DNA of 64,000 nt, taken from Marinibacterium sp050389775 (GTDB lineage: Bacteria; Pseudomonadota; Alphaproteobacteria; Rhodobacterales; Rhodobacteraceae). Under the pieces are notes generated by a model. That model was not told the origin of the DNA, searched no databases, and was given only the letters and a program-made list of their open reading frames with translations. The number at the start of each line of letters is the position of its first letter. Within the stretch, counting starts at the first letter, position 1. The position numbers were made by a program, and so were the translations under genes. Shown one piece after another: positions 1-8,720 of this stretch. Where the stretch lies: positions 992,001 to 1,056,000 of the forward strand of contig NZ_CP177144.1 in NCBI RefSeq assembly GCF_050389775.1. The letters run 5' to 3'.

Positions 1-160
1 GCCGTCCTTCGGGTCGGCCGAGCTGAGCTATCTGCCCTATCCGGGGCCGATGGTGACCGAGCGGACCAACATGGGCTTTGTCTACGTGTCGCTGAGCCGC
101 AAGCAGGTGATGGACCTGCGGGCCTTCCTGGCCGGGCGGCACGGGCGCGACGCGGGATGA
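1..160 (+). CDS. C-terminal end of an unidentified protein, cut by the window edge
   Basis: An open frame enters the window at base 2 and ends at the TGA at 158-160, giving 52 residues that finish in RHGRDAG. The piece is mixed polar and hydrophobic, with a stretch NMGFVYVSLSRKQ, and shows no membrane segment or motif I recognise. Codon use fits the other genes here. The family cannot be named without the upstream sequence. Confidence 0.55.
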   Translation, partial: PSFGSAELSYLPYPGPMVTERTNMGFVYVSLSRKQVMDLRAFLAGRHGRDAG

Positions 161-216
161 GGTGAAGATCGGGCGCCTCTTTCTTGGAAGGGGCGCCCGG
201 TGGCTGGGGGGCGGCC

Positions 217-246
217 GGATATTTGGAAAGAGAAAGAAGCAGCAGG
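217..246 (+). repeat. Intergenic purine-rich repeat, copy 1
   Basis: This contains ATATTTGGAAAGAGAAAG followed by AAGCAGCAGG. The same core recurs five more times in the window, always between genes. This copy lies in the 211-bp gap after the truncated gene and before the phnM-like gene. No inverted partner is visible nearby. Confidence 0.8.
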
Positions 247-371
247 CGCGGCGCGAAGGCCCGGCCGGGACGCGTTCTGTGGAGGTTTTGTGACAAGGTG
301 GCCGGGCCGCTGGTCAAGGGCGCGCGGCTGTGTCAGAGGCCGGATCGCGAAACCCTGCCGAGGCACGAGAC

Positions 372-1526
372 ATGTTCGACGCGACCGATGCTCCTGAATA
401 CCGCCTGACCGATGCGCGCATCGTCACCGGCGACGACGTGATCCATGGATCCGTGACCGTGGCCGAGGGCCGGATCGTGGCCATCGGCGCGCCGGACGCG
501 CCGGGCCTGCCGATGGGCGGCGATTACCTGATCCCCGGGCTGGTCGACCTGCATACCGACCATGTCGAGACCCATGTCTTTCCGCGCAACGGCGTGGTCT
601 GGGCCCCGGCGCCGTCGCTGGCGGCCCATGACGGGGTGGTCGTGGCCGGCGGGGTGACCACGGTGTTCGACAGCCTGTGCGTGGGGGCGGCCATGGGCGG
701 CGAGGCCCGGCGGGCCCTGCTGGCGCCGCTGATGGAGGCGCTGGAGCGCGGGCGGGCCGGGGGCCAGTACCGGGCCGAGCACCTTGTGCATCTGCGCTGC
801 GAGATCTGCGACCCCGAGACCGAGGCGCTGGTGCGCCAGGTCATCGGCCAGCCGTCGGTGCGGCTGGTGTCGGTGATGGATCACACGCCGGGCGACCGGC
901 AATGCCTTGATGTCGATGCCTGGGTTCAGGAAAGCGCACGGGACATGAAGATCTCGGTGCAGGAAAGCCGGGCATTGACCGAGGCGCTGATCGAACGGTC
1001 GGGGCGGGTCGGTCCCGGGGTGCGCCAGGCGGTGATCGCCGAGGCAAGGGCGCGCGACATCCCGGTCATGAGCCATGACGACCGGACCGTGGCCCATGTG
1101 GACGAGGCGCTGGCCGAGGGCGTGATGGTATCGGAATTCCCGACGACGCTGGAGGCCGCCCGGCGGGCCCGCGAGGTCGGCCAGGCCGTGCTGATGGGCG
1201 CGCCGAACTATGTCAGGGGCGGATCGCAATCGGGCAACGTGGCCGTGCGCGAGCTGCTGGATCACGGGCTGGTCGACGTGCTGGCCTCGGATTACGTGCC
1301 GGGCAGCCTGCTGAGCGCGTCCTTTGCCATGGCCGAGGATGCGGAACTGGGGCTGAGCCTGCCCGAAGCGATTGCCATGGTGTCGCGGCGGCCGGCGCGG
1401 ATTGTCGGGCTGGACGACCGGGGCGAGATTGCCGAGGGGTTGAGGGCCGACATGGTGCGCGTGCGGCGTGCCGAGGGCCATGGCCATGTCGGGGCGGTCT
1501 GGCGCGAAGGGCGGCGGGTGTTCTGA
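372..1526 (+). CDS. PhnM-like amidohydrolase (alpha-D-ribose 1-methylphosphonate 5-triphosphate diphosphatase family), second copy
   Basis: This 384-residue protein has the amidohydrolase fold of PhnM, which removes diphosphate from ribose 1-phosphonate 5-triphosphate before C-P lyase cleavage. Visible motifs are HTDHVETH early in the barrel, SHDDRT and EFPTTLEAA in the middle, and GAPNYVRGGS and SDYVPGS near the end. It matches the phnM at 33616-34758 motif for motif, so the metal ligands appear intact. The start at 372 was chosen because the family begins a few residues before the first strand; a GTG at 330 is possible. It lies 13 kb from the nearest other phn gene and faces a PHP phosphoesterase. 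Whether it backs up PhnM or acts on another phosphonate is not shown. Confidence 0.85.
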   Translation: MFDATDAPEYRLTDARIVTGDDVIHGSVTVAEGRIVAIGAPDAPGLPMGGDYLIPGLVDLHTDHVETHVFPRNGVVWAPAPSLAAHDGVVVAGGVTTVFDSLCVGAAMGGEARRALLAPLMEALERGRAGGQYRAEHLVHLRCEICDPETEALVRQVIGQPSVRLVSVMDHTPGDRQCLDVDAWVQESARDMKISVQESRALTEALIERSGRVGPGVRQAVIAEARARDIPVMSHDDRTVAHVDEALAEGVMVSEFPTTLEAARRAREVGQAVLMGAPNYVRGGSQSGNVAVRELLDHGLVDVLASDYVPGSLLSASFAMAEDAELGLSLPEAIAMVSRRPARIVGLDDRGEIAEGLRADMVRVRRAEGHGHVGAVWREGRRVF

Positions 1527-1547
1527 ACCGGACCCGGGGCAGGGCCG

Positions 1548-1567
1548 ACAAAATTCCAGAATTTTGT
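1548..1567. terminator. AT-rich palindrome between convergent genes
   Basis: ACAAAATTC (1548-1556) and GAATTTTGT (1559-1567) form a perfect 9-bp stem with a 2-nt gap. It sits between the end of the phnM-like gene and the end of the convergent PHP gene. The position suits a bidirectional terminator, although there is no separate U tract. Similar AT-rich stems occur at 4792-4816, 29859-29903 and 63840-63870. Confidence 0.5.
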
Positions 1568-1614
1568 GGGTCCGGCCCGGGGGGGCGGTCGGTGTGCCGC
1601 CCCGGGCCGGGGTC

Positions 1615-2538
1615 TCAGCCGGGGAAGACCGGGTTGGTCCAGGCGCGCTTGCCGGCGCGGTCGATCAGCGTGACGCGCAGGAAGGGCGAGCCGGCGCAGC
1701 GGCCCAGGGGCACGGCCGTGCGGGTCATGCTGTCGCCATGCACGGCCACCGCGGCCGAGCCCTTGCCCTGGACGATGACCGTGGCCACGGCCGAGCTTTC
1801 GACGATGACCTGGCCGTCTTCCCAGACCACGTTGTGAAAGGCCGGGCCCTGGGTCGAATAATGGTGGCCGGCCTTCAGGGCGTCGACCAGGGCGTCGGGG
1901 TCGTTTTCCTGGGCCTTGACCATGACCCAGCCGCCGAAATGGTCGGGTTCCGAGAAATGCGCGTCATCGGTGGCACAGAGCGTCAGGCGCCGGCCTTCGG
2001 TCAGCAGCTGGTCCAGCGTGTAGAACCCGTGCGGCCGGTCGCAGCCCGTGGCGCAGCCGTGGTTGTAGACCTCGACGGCATGGGCGGCCTCGATCGAGCG
2101 GGCGTCGTCCATCGTCAGGCCCGACCATTCCGGGTGGGCGATGGCCACGAAGGCCCCGGCGGCCCGGGCACGGGCGGCAATCTCGGGGCCGGTTTCCTGG
2201 TCGGGCACGGGCAGGAAGGACGGGGTGTTGGACGGGGCGAAATCATCGGGCAGGCCGACGGCCAGGATGTGCCAGAGCTCGCCGTTCTGCATCGCGCCGG
2301 AATGCAGCTCGGCGCCGGGGATGGTGGTGAAGCGGTTGGTGCGGAAGGCCCGGGTATCGGTGATCGGGTAATCGAAGGCACCGACGAAATGGTCGGTCAG
2401 CGACAGGAAGTCATAGCCCTCGGCGGCATAGCGCCGGCAGACTTCTTCCGGGGTCAGCACGCCGTCGGACCGGTTGGAATGGGTGTGCAGGTTGCCTCTC
2501 CAGAACTGGCCGGGGGCGGCGAACATGGCATCGGTCAT
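1615..2538 (-). CDS. PHP-domain metal-dependent phosphoesterase (CehA/McbA-like)
   Basis: This 307-residue protein opens with the PHP metal motif HTHSNRSDG (His18, His20), followed by TDH (Asp49, His50), PGAELHSG (Glu77), IAHPEWSG and ATDDAH. These are the ligands of the three-metal PHP active site, which hydrolyses phosphate esters. The start at 2538 follows a clear AAGGAGAG site. The C-terminal third looks like a small beta domain. It lies tail to tail with a PhnM paralogue. Some PHP enzymes hydrolyse the cyclic ribose phosphate made by C-P lyase (PhnPP type), so a linked role is plausible but inferred; CehA-type ester hydrolysis is an alternative. Confidence 0.75.
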   Translation of the reverse strand: MTDAMFAAPGQFWRGNLHTHSNRSDGVLTPEEVCRRYAAEGYDFLSLTDHFVGAFDYPITDTRAFRTNRFTTIPGAELHSGAMQNGELWHILAVGLPDDFAPSNTPSFLPVPDQETGPEIAARARAAGAFVAIAHPEWSGLTMDDARSIEAAHAVEVYNHGCATGCDRPHGFYTLDQLLTEGRRLTLCATDDAHFSEPDHFGGWVMVKAQENDPDALVDALKAGHHYSTQGPAFHNVVWEDGQVIVESSAVATVIVQGKGSAAVAVHGDSMTRTAVPLGRCAGSPFLRVTLIDRAGKRAWTNPVFPG

Positions 2539-2700
2539 CGGGGTGTCTCTCCTTGCTGGCCAGGATCCATCTGTGGCGTGCCCGGGTGACGCGGTGATGA
2601 CAAGCGGAATGTGACCCCGGGGCATGCGCGATGGCTTTCCCGACGGCAATCTGGTCGCTAAGCTGTTGTGCATGTGCAGCATTCCAATCCCGGCCCGCCC

Positions 2701-3525
2701 GTGACCCGCAACCCTCCCGCACTGGTCTTCACCGATCTCGACGGCACCCTGCTGGACCATGACAGCTATGACTGGTCGCCTGCCGCGCCCCTGCTGGGCC
2801 GGTTGACGGCCGCGGGGATCCCCGTGGTGCTGGCCAGTTCCAAGACCGGGGCCGAGATGGTGCCCCTGCGCCGCGAGATGGGCCTGCAGGGCGCGCCGCT
2901 GATCTGCGAGAACGGGGCCGGGGTGATTGCCGCCGGGCCTGGGCCGGCGGCGGCCGACCGGGATGCCTATGAGCGCCTGCGCGCGGGGCTGGACGCGTTG
3001 CCCCGGGCGTTGCGCGGCAGTTTCGAAGGGTTCGGGGACATGGGCCCGGGGCGCATTGCCGAGATCACCGGCCTGGCACCCGACGCGGCGGCCGCCGCCG
3101 CGCTGCGGGCCTTTTCCGAACCCGGGCTCTGGCATGGCGACGCGGCTGGCCAGGACCGGTTCCTGGCGGGGCTGGCCGAACGGGGCATCACCGGTCGGCG
3201 GGGCGGGCGGTTCCTGACGCTCAGCTTCGGAGGGACCAAGGCCGACCGGATGGACGAGATTGCCGGGCAATATGGCCGGCCGGTGACGATTGCCCTGGGC
3301 GATGCGCCCAATGACCGCGAAATGCTGGAAACCGCCGATTACGGCATCGTCATCGCCAACGCACATGGCACGCCGCTGCCGCCGCTGGCGGGCGAAACCG
3401 GGGGCGAGGGCCGGGGCGGGCGGATACGCCGCAGCCGCCAGCCCGGCCCGCATGGTTGGTCGGCCGAGCTGGCTGGCCTACTCTCCGATCTAGGGATCGC
3501 AACGCAAGGAGCCGCCCGTGGCTGA
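2701..3525 (+). CDS. HAD-IIB phosphatase, mannosyl/glucosyl-3-phosphoglycerate phosphatase family
   Basis: This 274-residue HAD hydrolase has motif I DLDGTLLD near the N-terminus, a motif II serine in LASSKT, and a C-terminal GDAPNDREML motif IV. Family members remove phosphate from mannosyl- or glucosyl-3-phosphoglycerate to release the compatible solute. The gene overlaps the downstream glycosyltransferase by 8 bp, so synthase and phosphatase are coupled. A GTG at 2701 gives the usual start just before the first strand; a GTG at 2668 would add 11 residues. The C-terminal tail (GEGRGGRIRRSR) is basic and low in complexity. The sugar is inferred from the neighbouring GH13 phosphorylase. Confidence 0.75.
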   Translation: MTRNPPALVFTDLDGTLLDHDSYDWSPAAPLLGRLTAAGIPVVLASSKTGAEMVPLRREMGLQGAPLICENGAGVIAAGPGPAAADRDAYERLRAGLDALPRALRGSFEGFGDMGPGRIAEITGLAPDAAAAAALRAFSEPGLWHGDAAGQDRFLAGLAERGITGRRGGRFLTLSFGGTKADRMDEIAGQYGRPVTIALGDAPNDREMLETADYGIVIANAHGTPLPPLAGETGGEGRGGRIRRSRQPGPHGWSAELAGLLSDLGIATQGAARG

Positions 3526-4756
3526 CTTTCACCAGAACGGCAATATTGCCACGCTTCACAACCTGCGCGCGGCCAGTTCCGAGGCCATGACCCACGAGCT
3601 GACGAATTTTGCGCGGACGCGCCGGATTTCGTTGATCCTGCCGTCGCTCTATTCCGAGCTGGAAGCCGATGCCCTGGCCAATATCGTCGACGAGCTGGCC
3701 CAGGTGCCCTACCTGCACCGGATCATCATCGGCCTGGACCGGGCCAACCGCGACCAGTACCGCCATGCGCTGGAGTACTTTTCGCGGCTGCCGCAGGATC
3801 ACGTGGTGATCTGGAACGACAGCCCCCGGCAAAAGGCCATCATGGCCCGGCTGGAGGCCATGGGCCTGAACCCGGCCGAACCGGGCAAGGGCAAGAACGT
3901 CTGGACCTGCATGGGCTACCTGATGGCCTGCCAGGACAGCGCGGTCATGGCGATCCACGATTGCGACATCGTCACCTATCACCGCGACATGCTGGCCCGG
4001 CTGGTCTACCCGGTGACCAATCCCAACTTTCCCTACCAGCTGAGCAAGGGATTCTATCCCCGGATCGGCGGGGGCAAGCTGAACGGGCGGGTCACGCGGC
4101 TGCTGGTCAGCCCGCTGCTGATCGCCCTGCAGAAGGTCATCGGCACGCGCGATTACATCGATTACCTGCGCAGCTTCCGCTATCCGCTGTCGGGCGAATT
4201 TGCCATGCGCACGACCGTCCTGCCCGACCTGCGCATCCCGTCGGACTGGGGGCTGGAAATCGGCGTTCTGTCCGAGGCCTGGCGCAACCTGGCCAAGAAA
4301 TCGGTCTGCCAGGTCGAGATCTCGGATGCCTATGACCACAAGCACCAGGAACTGAGCCCCGAGGATGCGGCGGCCGGGCTGAACCGGATGTCGACCGATA
4401 TCTGCAAGGCGATCTTCCGCAAGCTGGCCGCCGATGGCACGGTGTTCACGCCCAACGTGTTCCGCACGCTCAAGGCGACCTATTACCGGAGCGCGCTGGA
4501 CCTGCTGGAAAGCTATTACAACGATGCGGCGATGAACGGGCTGAGCATCGACCGGCACAAGGAAGAACAGACGATCGAGCTGTTTGCCGAGAACATCATG
4601 CGTGCCGGCGATACCTTCCTGACCCATCCGTCGGAAACGCCCTTCATCGCGACATGGAGCCGGGTGCATGCGGCCGATCCCGACCTGATGCGCGACATGC
4701 TGATGGCCGTGGCCGCCGATCACGACGAGGTCACGGGCGGGCGGCGGCCGGGCTGA
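3518..4756 (+). CDS. Glycosyltransferase, probable glucosyl-3-phosphoglycerate synthase
   Basis: This 412-residue protein has a GT-A fold: an N-terminal SLILPSLYSE strand, a nucleotide-sugar metal motif in AIHDCDIVTYH, and later SGEFAMRT and WGLEIGVL as in glucosyl-3-phosphoglycerate synthases. It would transfer glucose from an NDP-glucose to 3-phosphoglycerate. The start is a GTG 6 bases after AAGGAG. It overlaps the phosphatase gene upstream and converges on a glycoside phosphorylase gene. Together these predict synthesis and breakdown of glucosylglycerate, a nitrogen-free osmolyte. Mannosyl transfer cannot be excluded. Confidence 0.7.
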   Translation: MADFHQNGNIATLHNLRAASSEAMTHELTNFARTRRISLILPSLYSELEADALANIVDELAQVPYLHRIIIGLDRANRDQYRHALEYFSRLPQDHVVIWNDSPRQKAIMARLEAMGLNPAEPGKGKNVWTCMGYLMACQDSAVMAIHDCDIVTYHRDMLARLVYPVTNPNFPYQLSKGFYPRIGGGKLNGRVTRLLVSPLLIALQKVIGTRDYIDYLRSFRYPLSGEFAMRTTVLPDLRIPSDWGLEIGVLSEAWRNLAKKSVCQVEISDAYDHKHQELSPEDAAAGLNRMSTDICKAIFRKLAADGTVFTPNVFRTLKATYYRSALDLLESYYNDAAMNGLSIDRHKEEQTIELFAENIMRAGDTFLTHPSETPFIATWSRVHAADPDLMRDMLMAVAADHDEVTGGRRPG

Positions 4757-4791
4757 ACCGGCCGGACCCCGCGCGGCACGGGCCGGGGGCA

Positions 4792-4816
4792 CGAGAATAT
4801 GCGGCGCATATTCTCG
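4792..4816. terminator. AT-rich hairpin between convergent genes
   Basis: CGAGAATATGC (4792-4802) pairs perfectly with GCATATTCTCG (4806-4816) across a 3-nt loop. It lies midway between the glycosyltransferase ending at 4756 and the phosphorylase ending at 4849 on the other strand. It is a likely bidirectional transcription end point. No U tract follows, which is unusual for a classical intrinsic terminator. Confidence 0.55.
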
Positions 4817-4848
4817 GACCGCGCGGGCCCGGCCGTCCGGTCAGGGGA

Positions 4849-6581
4849 TCAGCTGCGGTTCGAGATCCAGCGGCACTGGTAGGGCGCGAATTCGATCGGG
4901 TATTCCGCCCCGGCGATGGTCTCGCCCGAAATCAGGTCCGTCCAGGTATCGCCCTCGATCAGGTTCAGCACCGCCGGGTCCAGCTCGACTTCTTCGTCGC
5001 TGACATTGTGCAGGGCAAAGATCGACTGGTCGCGGTCCAGGCTCTGGCGCCAGACGCCAAAGATCCGGTCGTCGATCTGCAGGGTGAACTGGGTCGCGTT
5101 GGGGTGGAAGGCCGGCTGCTTGCCACGCAGGCGGATGCGCTCCTTGAGCGCCGTCAGCACCTGCGAGGTATGGCTTTCGGGATCCTTCAGCAGGGCGCGC
5201 AGGGTCGGGTAATCCCAGTGGTGGCGGTTGATCGCCCGTTTCATCCCCGTCTTGGCCACCTTGTCGTGGTCGTTCGGCGTGGCCAGCAGGGCATGGATGT
5301 AGAAAGCCGGGATGCCTTCGAGCGCCATGACGATGGTCTGCGAGGCCACGAAGCGCTCGACATGCCAGCCGTCCTCGCCCTTCAGCGTGCCCTTGAGCGC
5401 TTCGAAGAAGGTGATGTTCAGCTCGTAGGGGCTTTCGCGCCCGCCGCCGAGCGCCCGCATCGAGACCTCGCCGCCATAGCGCCGCACGGCCCCGATCATG
5501 GCGTCCTTCTGGTCTTCGGGCAGGATGCCTTCGGCCGGGCGCATGCCCACGCCGTCATGGCTGGCCGAGAAGTTGAGATAGGCACAGCCCAGCTGGGCCG
5601 GGGGCATCGCGGCCTGCCAGCGCACGAGGTAACGCGCCGTGCCCGACAGCATGGCATGCAGCAGCAGCGGCGGCAGCGAGAAGTTGTAGACCACGTGCGC
5701 TTCGTTCCGGTTCCCGAAATAGGACAGGTTTTCCAGGCTGGGCACGTTGGTTTCGGTCAGCAGGATGACCGGTTCATAGGCATAATCGCACAGCAGGCGC
5801 ATCAGGCGCACGATGGCATGGGTCTGGGGCAGGTGGATGCAATTGGTGCCCACTTCCTTCCAGACAAAGGCCACGGCATCCAGCCGGATGATCCGCACGC
5901 CGTTGTCGACATGCATCCGCATGATGCGCAGGAATTCCAGCAGCACCTCGGGATTGCGGAAATCGACATCGACCTGGTCGTGGCTGAAGGTGCACCAGAC
6001 ATGTTTCGTGCCCTGGGCCGTTTCGACCTCGCGCAGCAGCGGGCTGGTGCGCGGGCGCACGACGTCGCCCAGGTCGTCCTCGGGCGTGGCTTCAAAGAAG
6101 AACCGGTCATAGGGCGCGTGGCCCTGCAGGTAATCGTGGAACCAGGCCGACTGGCTGGACACGTGGTTCAGGACCAGGTCCGACATCAGCTTGAACTCGC
6201 CGCCGATGCGCTGGATGTCCGACCAGTCGCCCAGGATCGGGTTGACCGCCCGGTAATCCGACACGGCAAAACCGTCATCCGAGGTGAACGGGAAGAACGG
6301 CAGGATATGCACGCCGTTGGTCACGCCCTTGAGGTTGCGGTCGAGGAAATCGCGCAGCAGGTCCAGGGGCTTGTGCGCCCCGTCGACAATGGAATTGCCA
6401 TAGGTGATGACCAGCGTGTCGCCTTCGGACCAAAAGCCGTTGCCGGGCTTGCGCCCGCGTTTGCGGCGATGGCGGTCGTCGGGCCAGAAGGCATCGACGA
6501 TCTGGCTGCCGATGATGTCGGCATCGAGGTCGGGATAGATCTGGCGGACCAGATCGCTCAGGCGTTGACCGAAAGGATCCT

Positions 6582-6585
<4 letters not shown>
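4849..6585 (-). CDS. GH13 sugar phosphorylase, probable glucosylglycerate phosphorylase
   Basis: This 578-residue GH13 subfamily 18 protein (sucrose-phosphorylase type) has nucleophile Asp236 in IRLDAVAF, acid/base Glu278 in LLTETN and Asp344 in SASHDGVG. Sucrose phosphorylase itself is shorter (about 500 residues); the extra N-terminal region fits glucosylglycerate phosphorylases, which convert glucosylglycerate and phosphate to glucose 1-phosphate and glycerate. The start overlaps the ureG stop (ATGA), making it the last gene of the urease operon. It converges with the predicted glucosylglycerate synthesis genes, which supports this substrate over sucrose. No signal peptide is seen, so it should be cytoplasmic. 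Confidence 0.75.
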
Positions 6586-7210
<625 letters not shown>

Positions 7211-7214
<4 letters not shown>

Positions 7215-7924
7215 GAGCGAAACATCCTGGAATATTGGGTCTCGTGCCGCATCGACGCGATATCCGCCATGAAGGCCGATGACCCGAGGTCGTCTGGGGT
7301 CAGGGATAGCGCCAAAGCGGACAGGTCTGCAAGGGCGGGGCCCCGGGCGGCCAGAACGGCCTGGGCCTCGGTCTGGCCCAGCGGCACCAGCCGCGTGGCC
7401 GCGGCGGTCAGGTTCGAGGCGAAGCCATGCAGATAGAATTGAAGGGTCTTTTCCAGCGGCAGGCCCTGGGCCGCCGCTGCGGCACCCACGGCCACCGGAT
7501 AGGCCAGCGGCGCGTCGGCGCCGCCCCAGATGGCCGATGTGGTCGCGGCAAAGGCCGCGCCCTGCAGCTCGGTTTCCATTGCCCGTTCGGCCGACGGGGC
7601 CAGCGCCCGGGCCAGCGCATCGATGCCCGCCAGGGCATCGGGCGCGGCGGCATAGGCCGCGACCAGCAGGATGGCATCATTGCGCCCGCCGCCAAAGAGC
7701 AGCACGTCGTCCAGCCAGCGGCCGAACCCGTCCGCATCGCGTACGGCGCCCTCGGCCACGGCCGATTCGAGGCCGTGCGAATAGGCAAAGGCCCCCACGG
7801 GATAGGCCGGCGACAGCCACTGGGCCAGCGTCAGCAGGGCCAGGTCGGCTCCGGCCGGCCCGGCCTCGGGCTGTGACCCGCCGGATTCGTCAATGGGCAT
7901 GGGAATGGGTCCGGCCGTGCCCAT
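7211..7924 (-). CDS. ureF: Urease accessory protein UreF
   Basis: This 237-residue, mostly helical protein has the family signatures SPAYPVGAFAYSHGLE near the N-terminus and MRHETQYSRMFRS at the end. UreF bridges UreD-bound urease and UreG during nickel insertion. The start at 7924 follows a GAAGG site and overlaps ureE by 35 bp; an internal ATG at 7900 would shorten it by 8 residues. It overlaps ureG by 4 bp, so the order ureE-ureF-ureG is translationally coupled. Confidence 0.93.
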
Positions 7925-8345
7925 AGGCCCCGCCTTCGGGGGTAAAGGGCTCGGTCACCTCGCGGGTGGTCGCACCCAGCAGGTCCAGCATCTCGGCGAT
8001 GACATGGTCGGGCTGGATCAGCAGGCGCCCGGGCTCGATCTGGCAGGGCGTGTGGCGGTTGCCCACGTGCCAGGCGATGCGCGTCAGGTCGGGCGCGGTG
8101 ATTTCCAGCAGGGTTTCCGGCGCGGCCTCGACGGCGATCTCGCGCCCGTCTTCGAGCAACAGCACCGATCCGTGGTCCAGCGACGTGGTCTTGGCCAGGT
8201 CGACCAGGATGGCGCCGCCATCATCGGCCAGTTGCAGCACCTTGCGGCGCAGGAAGCGGCCTTCGTAATCCAGGGCAACACGGCCGGCAGCGGGGCCATG
8301 TCCATGGTCGCGCACCTGGGTGGCGCGGATCAGGGGGGCGCTCAT
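7890..8345 (-). CDS. ureE: Urease nickel metallochaperone UreE
   Basis: This 151-residue protein has the UreE core strand LDYEGRFLRRK, the central GNRHTPCQIEPGRLLI region containing the conserved nickel-site histidine, and a short histidine-rich tail GHGRTHSHAH. It stores and hands nickel to the UreG/UreF/UreD complex. The start at 8345 was chosen because the upstream frame is not UreE-like. It begins 19 bp after the DUF1127 gene. Confidence 0.93.
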   Translation of the reverse strand: MSAPLIRATQVRDHGHGPAAGRVALDYEGRFLRRKVLQLADDGGAILVDLAKTTSLDHGSVLLLEDGREIAVEAAPETLLEITAPDLTRIAWHVGNRHTPCQIEPGRLLIQPDHVIAEMLDLLGATTREVTEPFTPEGGAYGHGRTHSHAH

Positions 8346-8364
8346 GCGGCGCCCCCTGACGTCA

Positions 8365-8586
8365 TCACATGTAGAGCACGTCGTGGAAGACGACCCGCAC
8401 GATGTCCTCGCGCTTGATGCCACGCTCGGCCAGCTCGGCGTCGGTCATGCGCTGCAGGGCGTGCACCTTCTTCATGCGCGGGTTGGCCTCGGCCACGGCG
8501 ACCAGGGCGTTGCCGATCGATGCGAAGAAGTGCTGCACTGCGGAAAGTGCGGTTGCGGGTGCGGTGGTGTGCGTTGCGTATGCCAT
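8365..8586 (-). CDS. DUF1127 (YjiS-like) small protein
   Basis: This 73-residue protein ends in the DUF1127 signature ALQRMTDAELAERGIKREDI. The N-terminal half is alanine-rich and helical. DUF1127 proteins in alphaproteobacteria are small, arginine-rich and linked to stress, small RNAs and RNA turnover; this one is less basic than most. An AGGCAAAGG site precedes the ATG. It sits between ureC and ureE on the same strand, which is not a usual urease gene. Its upstream gap holds an 18-bp palindrome, so it may start its own transcript covering ureEFG. Confidence 0.85.
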   Translation of the reverse strand: MAYATHTTAPATALSAVQHFFASIGNALVAVAEANPRMKKVHALQRMTDAELAERGIKREDIVRVVFHDVLYM

Positions 8587-8631
8587 TGTAACCTTTGCCT
8601 CTTAGGGTGCTCCCCTCTTGGACACAGGTAT

Positions 8632-8649
8632 ATGCTGCAGCTGCAGCAT
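8632..8649. promoter_or_regulatory. Perfect 18-bp palindrome upstream of the DUF1127 gene
   Basis: ATGCTGCAGCTGCAGCAT is a perfect palindrome 46-63 bases before the DUF1127 start codon on the minus strand, in the 134-bp gap after ureC. It could be a dimeric regulator site or a leader hairpin. No known regulator is recognised. Confidence 0.5.
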
Positions 8650-8720
8650 GCGGTAGGTGCATGTCCGAATAGCCGCTACGCGCCTCATGCAACTCTTGGC
8701 TGATCATCTTCATTTTCATC

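Noticed and set aside
2539..3453. Upstream extension of the PHP gene frame on the minus strand
   Set aside because: It runs antisense through the phosphatase gene, has shadow-like composition, and a strong ribosome site precedes the ATG at 2538.
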